This document shows, piece by piece, positions 55,878 through 64,000 of a stretch of DNA of 64,000 nucleotides (position 1 is the stretch's first letter; each line of letters opens with the position of its first letter). The stretch is from Poa pratensis (Eukaryota > Streptophyta > Magnoliopsida > Poales > Poaceae): assembly GCA_947311845.1 (NCBI GenBank), contig CAMZMU010000063.1:59896769-59960768 (forward strand). The letters run 5' to 3'. Made by a program: the position numbers and the translations under genes. The notes under the pieces were generated by a model. The model had not been told where the DNA came from. It was given only the letters and a program-made list of their open reading frames with translations, and ran no database searches.

Positions 55878-58190
55878 ATGGCAAATGAACACGAGAAAGG
55901 CAAGCAAGTTGGCGAAGAGGAAGAGGAAGAAGAAGAGTATGTGTTTCTAGAGTTGGATGATTGTCTTTATTCCGACATACAACCAAACGCCCCGTATATA
56001 CTCTCAGTAAGTTGATTCTTATCTACATCTGTACCTTACTGGTACAAAAGGACATTAGGCTCTGTTGTAAATGTAATAAACTAGATATGGTGTCTCTAAA
56101 ACTTCCTTAGGCACCTGTGCTATCTCTTTTATTGATATCAAGATAGAGCTGAGATCAAGATGTTTAAATGCCAAATGAAATCCCAAAGCAATTTTGTTGT
56201 TGTTTAACATCAAGATGAAGCAGTGGGCTATGTGCTTATTATCTGAGAGAGTTCCTGCAATTAGTACGTGCTAGTATGCTACTACCTACTGAGATTACGT
56301 GAAAGGACTAGATATGTTTCTTGTATTTGGACCAACTTTCCTTCAGATTTCCTTTTAGGTTGCTATGGTCAATCATGTTCATTGTGTGCCTGTGTATGTT
56401 CACTACTTATTTAGCTTTCTGATGCCTTTACTGTGTAGAGACTGGTATCACAATTTGTGAATGAGAAATAAATCCATTTATTTTGTGATATGCTTAGTGC
56501 TTCACTTGTTTGCTTATATGAGCTATTTGTGTAATTTTGGTTACTGCCTCTATGTCTAGTCCATTAAGTTCTTTGGAATCATGTTTTTCAGGGGTTGGAT
56601 ACATTGACTCCTACTTTGATAGTAGGTGATGGCTTGAAGATGGTGAGTATTATTCATGTTATGTTTGCTTTTGAAGACGCTTACTTGCCAGCTTCAGGGG
56701 CACTATTTTATGGTTGTTTGGATTTATCTTCTGTACTTTTAGCAGTGAGATATTATATTGTTGCCGTTGACCGGGAGAGGCGTTTTGGCTCCCGAGCTCA
56801 TATGCTCCTGCTTAATAAACAATTTTAAAAATAGTAAAACATTTCAAAAAAATCTGATTTTTTTGGAGACGAACATATACAAATGTTCTACATACATACC
56901 AAATTTCATGGTGAAATTACATCTGGGATGTTCTGTACAAAAAAGACAAATAAGTGGCCAAAATGAGATTTCAAAAATATGTTTTTTAGAGCACTGATTT
57001 TGTTATTTTTGCACAGAGCACCACACATGTCAGTTCATCACGAAAATTTGCACGTACGTAGAAAACTTGTATATGTTTGTCTCCAATTTGTTTCAGATTG
57101 TTTTAAAACGTTTTACTATTTTTTTAATTTTGTTTAATCAAACAGGAGCATATGAGCTCGTGTCCCAAAGTGAACTTTGAACTTCTATTTTTAATCGCAC
57201 CTCTGAGATGTGGAGTGTCAGTTTGTTGGCAGTGATGTAGGTCCTTTGTAGGTGTTACAACTTTACTTGGAGCTATTATGTTAAAACGATATCTGGATAC
57301 ACCCATTTATCTGGGTATGTTAGAACTTTAATCATTATAAGAGACTTTCAGGAGTTTTTTTTCTTTGAGATTTTTTTCTTAAATGTACTTATCTGTTAAT
57401 GTTCTGAGAGTACTGGATGGAACAACGGTGCATTCGAATTCCATAAATACAGTGCACTTCATCTGTTTTCCTTCCCTTCTAAGTTCTGCTGTTTAAAAAC
57501 CGAAATCTGTGCTTTAGGGCTTCCAACTGTGAACCTACTTGCTGAGTGAGCTGGTGCCTAATGCCTTGTTTAATGACAGATTGGAGAATATGAAGAAACA
57601 ATCGGCACATGCTATTTATTTTCAGAAAGTGGTAAGTGCTTGCATCGATAATATCCCTCTGCCCGTCTTTCTTTGCAGACAACCTTTATCAGCGCCCTGT
57701 TAAATTCCATGCCGTAGTGTACTATATTGATCTGACACCATATGAACATGCTGATGGTGTTTCCTGAAGATTTTCATGTTTGTTTTACATTATATGGCTG
57801 TGTTTGCATGTAACACCCATGGTCGAACCCGTTTATGAACAAATTGAATAGATTTTAACTAGAAATATTTATGTATCGAACTTGTCGGAGAGGCAGGGTA
57901 ACATTGCCATTCATTACGAACCTTGTCACTCCTTGCACCCACTCTAATGCGATTTTTGCAGTGGTGTCATCTGCTGTTTTAATGTGTACCTTTCCTTTTC
58001 AGAAGCTGCACCAAAACCCGTTCATGGTGAGACGGCACTTCCCAAAGAAAATAGGGACAAGCAAGGCAGCAGTAGCAAGGAAGCACCATCCAAGGAGGTT
58101 AAACATGTGGCAAGCGTTCAAAAGATCCTTAAATTCCGGTCGATCGGTGAGGATCATTACTCATCAGGAGCACAGAGCATATCACCATAA
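55878..58190 (+). CDS. GTF3C6: TFIIIC subunit, GTF3C6-like (TFIIIC tau55-related), four coding exons
   Basis: Exons 55878-56006, 56592-56642, 57580-57631 and 58003-58190 join in frame to 139 residues. After an acidic start (KGKQVGEEEEEEEE) the TFIIIC_sub6 domain reads EYVFLELDDCLYSD, NAPYILSGLDTLTPTLIVGD and GLKMIGEYEETIGTCYLFSE. The C-terminal third is charged and low in conservation, ending QSISP. The family is a small subunit of TFIIIC, which binds the A and B boxes of Pol III genes. All junctions are GT-AG. An in-frame ATG upstream at 55827 (MVKCGIYCLRK) lies in the same exon; I prefer 55878 because the acidic start is the family form. Intron 2 contains an inverted-repeat element. Confidence 0.88.
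56783..57171. mobile_element. Inverted-repeat MITE-like element in GTF3C6 intron 2
   Basis: GAGCTCATATGCTCCTG near the left end (56794-56810) is repeated inverted as CAGGAGCATATGAGCTC near the right (57143-57159). The outer parts TTTTGGCTCC and the complement CTTTGGGACA pair weakly. The AT-rich interior contains CAAATTTCATGGTGAAATTAC. The target duplication is not resolved. Confidence 0.6.
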
Positions 58191-58991
58191 GGGCAAGGAA
58201 TTTCGAAACAAAACTCTAGCTGCTTGACCTTTCTTTGATGCCAGCAGTGTGCATTATCAAGTAACCAGTTGACCCTTGAAACAGAATGTAAGGATGATAC
58301 TTTCGTAATCTTAATTATTCACTAGCATTCTCTACTTTGAGTTAACTTGCAGTACGCGATTTCGGTGATTCTTATCCCCTCTTTTCTAAATTTTCAATCT
58401 TCTGAAAATCTGCAAAACGGAGGGCTATGATGTCTGTAAACTCATGCAACACCGTCACAAATCAGACCCGAGGAGTCATCTGGAGCCATTGGAAACTTCC
58501 GGTGTTTCTGGAGCCATTGGAAACTTCTTTTTCTGACCCGAGGAGCCATCTGGTACTTGAGTAGAAAAGGTCGTTGCACGCGCAACCGGACGGATCTGGA
58601 CCTGTAAACCATTTTCAACACGAAGGGTGGAATCTGATAGTGATTCCCAAGTACTACCCCCAAGCCACTTGGAACGTAGAAAAGAATATCAAGCCCTGCC
58701 GTGAACGTGGAGGAGTCTAAAAACTAATCGCAAAGGTCGTCTATGATAAAACTAAAACGTACACCCAAGCCAAAGCAAAAGCCAGGAGTGAGTTCATTGG
58801 AGCTCCTGCGTTGGATCTGAAGAGTTAGACAAGTGGGTGCTGGTCCTTCCGAAGCGTAGCATTGGAGAGGAGACTAAAGACTAATCACAAAGGTCGTGTA
58901 TAACAAAACTTACACCCAAGCCAAAGCAAAGAAACCAGTGAGTTCATTCATTTGAGAGTCTTTCTTAAGCGTAGCGCTTGAGAGGACGACG
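58191..58991. other. Spacer with short direct repeats upstream of the polyol transporter exons
   Basis: GACCCGAGGAG-CATCTGG and GAGCCATTGGAAACTTC occur twice at 58466-58556. A unit of about 85 bp with ACTAATC-CAAAGGTCGT, ACACCCAAGCCAAAGCAAA and AGTGAGTTCATT occurs near 58720-58798 and 58873-58945. No gene is recognised. Confidence 0.55.
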
Positions 58992-59184
58992 ATGATGGAG
59001 TTGGTGAAGGCGAGGCCGGCGAAGAGCAGCGGCGAGTACCGGAGGGTGGTGGAGGAGGAGGAGCTGGACGAGGCGGAGTGGGGGCGCCGGACCGACGCTC
59101 GGAGCCGCGGGCGCAGGAGGGCCGAGAGATTCGTCTTCACCTGCGCGCTCTTCGCCTCCCTCAACGCCATTCTACTCGGCTACG
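58992..59184 (+). CDS. PLT: Solitary first exon of a polyol transporter; duplicate or alternative first exon
   Basis: The exon reads MMELVKARPAKSSGEYRRVV and ends ERFVFTCALFASLNAILLGY with donor G/GTCAGT. It is exactly 193 nt, the same length and splice phase as exon 1 of the gene at 60145. The last 20 residues are nearly the same (FASLNAVLLGY there). No second exon follows before 60145. Either it is the remnant of a tandem duplicate that lost exon 2, or it is an alternative first exon that can splice to 60770 in frame. The N-terminal 40 residues differ strongly from the other exon. Confidence 0.7.
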
Positions 59185-60144
59185 GTCAGTGTTCTTCTCT
59201 TCTTCCAAAGCTTTCGTTTCTGCTCCGAAACATGCCGATTTCTCCTCGAGAATACGCGATCACAACTCTCAAACATGCCGGTCCGCCGTGTCTGCATTGC
59301 CGTAGCTAACAAGAACTGGTCATGATCGATCGGAGTAGTGTCGAATAGTCAATGGTGGAACGCCGTGTCTGGCAGATTCAGGTTGGTGGAAGACTCTGAC
59401 GATGACAATGGTGGAGGTGACAGGCGGACAGCTACTGTTTTTCATTTAGTAACGGGGAACTTTCCGAGACTGATTGTCGGTTCGTACTGGAGGATCGATG
59501 ATTAGTCGAAAGTCCAAACCACCACGGCTTTGCTTAAACTTGTAGAAAAGGGACGTCCGTATTGTGTAATGTGTAGTACTATCATTAGAACTCTATCTGA
59601 CCTTGCAACTCGGCAATTTCAGGCCCTTGTGTGGCCAAATTGCAACCATATGTCAAATTTTTCGATGATCGTATAATCGTAAACATACAGGTAATCAGTT
59701 CTACTACGTGCAAATTACTCCACAATCCAACAACACGACAAGACTCTGATGCAATAGTCGCAGTCCTGTATGCCGGCAAGTGCGGGTCCAAGTCCACCTC
59801 ACATAATATTCCATGCCAAAACCGAGTACATGACTCCTGTTCTAAAAAAAAAACCGAGTACATGACCTGACCATGACTCGAACAAAATCGCCAAAACTTT
59901 CGAATCCAACCTAAAAGTTCTACGGAGTACAAAATTTACTTGAAGCTCTAGAAGAGAACCGTTTTAGAAATATTTCGGGACCTTCTCCGGACCAGTAGGA
60001 AAGAAGCAGGCGAGCGGCGAAGGCGAATACGTCGACATCCCCCACCTTCCTCGCGCCCCATTTCGCCGTTCATGACCTCCAAATCCGGCGCCATTCCGCG
60101 GCGAGAGCAGCGTCACCGCGTCGCCGGCAGCGCGGAGCGAGGCG
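59185..60144. other. Spacer between the two polyol transporter first exons
   Basis: No exon 2 copy and no further gene are seen. Two near-identical AAAAACCGAGTACATGA words lie near 59818-59867. The last 150 bp are GC-rich and should hold the promoter and leader of the second exon. Confidence 0.45.
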
Positions 60145-62172
60145 ATGGCGGCCGCCAGCGGCAGGGGGAACAAGTACGCGGTTCTTGATCCGACCGACGG
60201 GCCGGAGGTGGACACGGCGGGGCCGGGGCCGCGCCCGAGGAGGCCCCAAGCTTCCGAGAGGAGGAGCAATGAGCGGTTGCGGTTCGTGTACGCCTGCGCC
60301 ATCTTCGCCTCGCTTAACGCCGTCCTCCTCGGCTACGGTGAGTTCTCGCGCTGCCGCGGCCGGCCGACCGACCCAGGGGATCTGTGTGTCTACGGGTGAA
60401 AATGGCTTTCTGTTTCTCATAAGCTTACGCGTCCCGTCAACAGAATCGTGACATCCTTTTGCTAAGGATAGAAATTTGCAACTGCTAGTTGTTACGCTTC
60501 GCTTTGCATCCCTTGATGAGGCAGCCTTCATTTTGTTCTGAAAACACCATATAACACAGGGAAGGGGGAATTTGGAAATTGCAACCTGAAGTTAATATGG
60601 TTCTTTCTTGATGCAACCTGAAGTGATATTTTGCTCCCTGCTTGCCGTGAACGTGGAAATTAGCATGTGGAACATGACCATTTAGTTAGCTTTTACTTCT
60701 AAGAGATTCATATTCCATTGTTCTCTAACACGTTTTGTAACACAAGACTCATGCTGCTGCTATCTGCAGATGTTGGTGTTATGAGTGGGGCAATCATCTA
60801 CATCCAGAAAGATCTCCACATTACTGAGTTTCAGGAAGAAATTCTAGTCGGTTGTCTAAGCGTGATTTCACTCTTGGGAAGTCTGTCAGGAGGAAGAACA
60901 TCTGATGCGATCGGCAGGAAGTGGACAATGGGCCTTGGTGCAATTATCTTCCAGACCGGTGCAGTCATCATGACATTTGCTCCTTCATTCACTGTGCTCA
61001 TGATAGGGAGGCTCCTCGCTGGGGTGGGTATTGGCTTTGGCGCCATGATATCTGCTGTGTACATTGCTGAGATCTCCCCCGCGGCTGCCCGTGGGACTCT
61101 CACATCCCTCCCTGAGATCTGCATAAATTTAGGGATCCTCCTGGGCTACGTTTCCAATTATGCTTTTTCAGGCCTTTCCGAGCACATCAGTTGGAGGGTC
61201 ATGCTTGGTGTCGGTGTCCTCCCATCTATCTTCATCGGTGTGGCGCTTTTTGTGATCCCGGAGTCCCCTCGGTGGCTGATGATGGAGAAGAGAGTTCCGG
61301 AAGCGAGGGCAGTGTTGCTGCTGATAAGTGAGTCAGAAGCTGAGGTTGAAGAAAGGATGGCTGAGATCGAGGAAGCCGCAAATATTTTGAAGATGGTGAA
61401 ATCTGAGGACAAGGCGGTGTGGAGAGAGCTATTGAACCCTTCTCCTGCTGTTCGTCGGATGCTATATGCTGGCTGTGGTATTCAGTTGTTCCAACAGATC
61501 ACTGGAATTGATGCTACTGTCTATTACAGCCCAACAATTTTCAGGGATGCTGGAATCAAGTCTGACCAGGAGCTTCTTGCAGCAACAGTTGCTGTTGGGT
61601 TTACTAAGACAATTTTCATATTGGTTGCAATTTTCCTCATTGATAAAGTTGGGCGCAAACCGCTTCTTTATGTCAGCACCATTGGCATGACAGTCTGCTT
61701 ATTTGTCTTGGGGATTGCACTTACATTGAGAAAGCATGCCATTGGGCTTATATCTCCAAGTGTTGGGATTGATCTCGCAATCTTTGCAGTTTGTGGGAAT
61801 GTGGCATTCTTTTCAATCGGGATGGGACCGATCTGCTGGGTCTTGTCTTCAGAGATATTTCCTATAAGATTACGAGCTCAGGCGTCAGCACTTGGTCAAG
61901 TAGGTGGTAGAGTAGGCAGTGGTTTGGTTTCCATGTCATTCCTCTCCATGGCCCGTGCTATATCTGTGGGAGGAATGTTCTTCGTCTTTGCAGCAATTTC
62001 GACTGTCTCCGTTGGGTTTGTGTACTTCTGTGTGCCAGAAACTAAAGGGAAAACTCTGGAGCAGATTGAAATAATGTTTGAAGGTGGGAAAGGATGGAAA
62101 GGCGGTGAGGTCGAGCTTGAAGATACACAACACTTAATACAGGGTGGCAAGAAGTCTGCCTCTGTAGGTTGA
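60145..62172 (+). CDS. PLT: Polyol/monosaccharide transporter (PLT family, MFS), two exons, intact
   Basis: Exons 60145-60337 and 60770-62172 give 531 residues (193+1403 nt). The start is MAAASGRGNKYAVLDP, and the exon junction falls in LLGY/DVGVMSGA in the first transmembrane helix. Sugar porter signatures are present: GGRTSDAIGRKW after TM2, GRLLAGVGIGFG, PESPRWLM before the central loop, QLFQQITGIDATVYYSPTIF in TM7, DKVGRKPLL and PETKGKTLEQIE at the end. About twelve hydrophobic helices fit the major facilitator fold. PLT proteins are proton symporters of polyols and monosaccharides at the plasma membrane. The upstream hydrophobic stretch before 60770 is intron, not coding. Substrate cannot be read from sequence. 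Confidence 0.94.
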
Positions 62173-63070
62173 TATAATCGGTAACAGGAAACTTCATGCC
62201 ATTCCTGATTCAGTCTGGAAACAGCGAGATTCTGCTTCCAACATCAGATTAAAGATGATCAAGCTGCATTAAGTACTGCTGATTTTGAGAGTTCAACAGG
62301 AATTTATTGCGCATAGGTTGTAACATAGATGATTGTTGTGTCTTTATTTGTAGTGTAATGTTCTTCATTATACAACCATATCCCAAACATTACCTGGGAG
62401 AAGGACACAAATGATGTTGTATCTGATGGTTTCTTCCACCTACAAAATGAATGAATACAATCAAGAAATTGCTTCTAGAATTTCATTTTACACAAGAAAC
62501 AAGTGTAGATACTCTATGCCTCCAATTTCAGTATAAGTTTCAATAACATCAGCTAGAAAAGCATTATGTAGAACTGTTCTTTAGTGACCTAGATATCTGG
62601 GTACTTAAAGCAAAGATAATCGAGCAAACAACATGTTATGGTGTTACTATTATGAGCAGAATCCACACTACACTACTTGTTATTATAGCAGACAGTAGAT
62701 AGAATTTTCCATGGGTGAGTAGGAATTATCTACACTTTCTATATTATTAGCAGACAACATGTTCTTGGCTTGAATCTCTGAAGCCTGTTGTATTATTTTG
62801 AACTAGAATGCAGGTGCTCTGCTTAGCATCGTGGTACAGAACAAGCGAGGTTTACAACTCCTTCTGGAAAAAAAGAGAGCAAAGTTTCGGCTACTCCAAA
62901 TACATGAATGGTCTGCTATGGCTCAAACCCGAAGAAAGGTTCACGATACAGCTGCTTTACGGAGGAACTGCTTGATCATTTGGCATTTGTGACTCCAGGA
63001 TCTTCTTTTTTCGTCCGAAAAGTGACATCCATTGGAAACAGACAAACAGTGCATGCACCTGAGATGATGA
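62173..63070. other. 3' regions of the convergent polyol transporter and phosphatase genes
   Basis: AT-rich, no open frame of note. AATGAATGAATACAATCAAG near 62446 and TTATTTGTAGTGTAATGTTC near 62345 fit 3'UTR sequence of the transporter. The right part is the 3'UTR of the phosphatase. Confidence 0.45.
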
Positions 63071-64000
63071 TCAGTTGGAGTCATCGTGGGTGGGCATCCA
63101 GTATCTGTTGGTGAGCCAGAATGAGTCGGCGACGGCCTTGGCGCCATCATGGTTACGGTGCCACTCGTAGTAGGCATGCGTCTGGTTCTTGATCTCCAGT
63201 GTCGCATGCCCAAAGCTCGCCTCTCTGAATGCCGAGTACTCTGGCTGAGGCTTGGTGAAGCTGCATTCATTCATTTACATTCGTCAGTAACCGGAAAGCC
63301 CTTAACATTTTTAGATCTTAATGTTGTCTAGTTGGCATGTTTTCGATACAATTAATATCATTGCATTTGGATTGCCCTTAGATACAACTTTTGAGTGAAT
63401 TAGATACAACTAATATCATTTTGCATTTGGATTGCACTTAGATACAAGTTCTGAGTGAATTAGATACAACTTACTTGTCAGCGATGCCTTCGATATTGCC
63501 TCCGTCGCCGATGTTCACATAGACAGGTGCGCCCAGGTTGTGCACCGGCGTGGCCTTGTTATTGATGAGGTTGTACTCAACATTGGAGAAGCGCCGGCTG
63601 CGCTCGTAGGAGTGGACGTGTCCGGCGAGCACGAGGTCGACCTTGGCGTCGACGAGCCACCGCTCAAACTGCACCCTCATCGTCTCCCCCTCCATGTAGT
63701 GGTAGTTGTTGCTGTTGTACCATGGCGAGTGCACGATCACGATGAGCCACGGGGTGGTCTTCCTGTCGACGCGGCCCAGCTCGTCGGAGAGCCACGTCCA
63801 CTGCGGCGTGTACTGGCCGTAGGAGGAGTAGGAGGAGAGCACGATGACGTGCGCCGAGGCGATCTTGACGGAGTACCAGAAGGGCTCCGTGCTGCCGGCG
63901 GCCAGGAACGGCGTCGGGTAGCGGTGGGTGAAGGGCTTGAAGGGGACCGTCTCGCCGATCTCCGGCGCGTAGTCCAGCTCGTGGTTGCCCGTAGTCCAGA
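63071..64000 (-). CDS. PAP: Purple acid phosphatase, C-terminal part; gene continues beyond the window
   Basis: Exon 64000-63475 is open to the window edge, and the last exon 63260-63071 ends in TGA. In-window residues include [13 protein letters not shown] (metal ligand motif GNHE), [11 protein letters not shown] (VxxH) and [11 protein letters not shown] (GHxH). These are three of the five metal-binding motifs of plant purple acid phosphatases, which release phosphate from esters, usually in the wall or vacuole. The splice A/GTAAGT to CAG/CTTCACC keeps [20 protein letters not shown]. The last residues, [12 protein letters not shown], are the usual tail. The first two motifs (DxG and GDxxY) must lie outside. 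About 238 residues are visible without a frame break. Confidence 0.93.
63355..63470. repeat. Tandem duplication of about 60 bp in the phosphatase intron
   Basis: TTGCATTTGGATTGC-CTTAG, ATACAA-TT and TGAGTGAATTAGATACAACT occur twice in the intron (63361-63411 and 63421-63471). The second copy lies directly against the exon donor. Confidence 0.75.

Noticed and set aside
60718..60769. N-terminal extension of the polyol transporter upstream of 60770
   Set aside because: The stretch ends in a clear TCTGCAG acceptor and lacks an ATG. Exon 1 at 60145 joins in phase and supplies the family start.
63842..63900. Start of the phosphatase protein near 63842
   Set aside because: The frame is open to the window edge and contains the GNHE motif upstream, so the start is outside the window.

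Overview
This is a eukaryotic nuclear window from a grass, most likely a Triticeae species (wheat, barley, rye or Aegilops). The evidence is intron-containing plant genes with GT-AG junctions, dense small MITEs whose ends read CTCCCTCC...GGAGGGAG with TA target duplications, several PIF/Harbinger elements, and a grass-type beta-expansin and polyol transporter. Genus is an inference; nothing here fixes it.

Layout. 1-4292 is gene-free repeat with a 44-bp tandem array at 340-860. 4293-7786 is a PIF/Harbinger transposon carrying a frameshifted DDE transposase, with a gypsy-like solo LTR nested inside it (6185-7566). 7787-12400 holds repeats and a polyA retroposon. 12400-15660 is an RMA-type membrane-anchored RING E3 ligase gene with a 5'UTR intron. 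16198-17310 is a non-autonomous Harbinger element. 17732-21564 (minus) is the ER Qa-SNARE SYP81, head to head with SCI1 (21956-28164, plus); about 390 bp separate the start codons. The large last-but-one SCI1 intron carries MITEs and a decayed transposon with RNase H1-N-like and Myb/SANT-like remnants. 28487-31588 is a second Harbinger element that carries only the Myb-like ORF1. 31954-32082 is a 42-residue basic protein. 33551-35901 (minus) is a sphingolipid delta4-desaturase. 38687-41987 (minus) is a beta-expansin. 42636-46326 holds a MULE MITE, Stowaway MITEs and an ALP1/HARBI1-like transposase relic. 46327-51019 is a large composite inverted repeat. 53917-54061 is a tRNA-derived SINE. 55878-58190 is a TFIIIC subunit (GTF3C6-like). 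58992-62172 is a polyol transporter with a duplicated first exon. 63071-64000 is the 3' part of a purple acid phosphatase gene (minus) that runs off the window.

The host genes are not an operon or a pathway; they are unlinked housekeeping or cell-wall functions (ER trafficking, ubiquitination, lipid desaturation, wall loosening, Pol III transcription, polyol transport, phosphate release). The one pair that may share regulation is SYP81/SCI1.

Three otherwise well-preserved host genes (RMA, SYP81, desaturase) contain five apparent single-base losses, all at G/C runs or positions where a G/C base is missing from a run. The other five genes read through cleanly. This pattern looks more like consensus errors than five pseudogenising events, and it should be settled before any of these genes is called dead.
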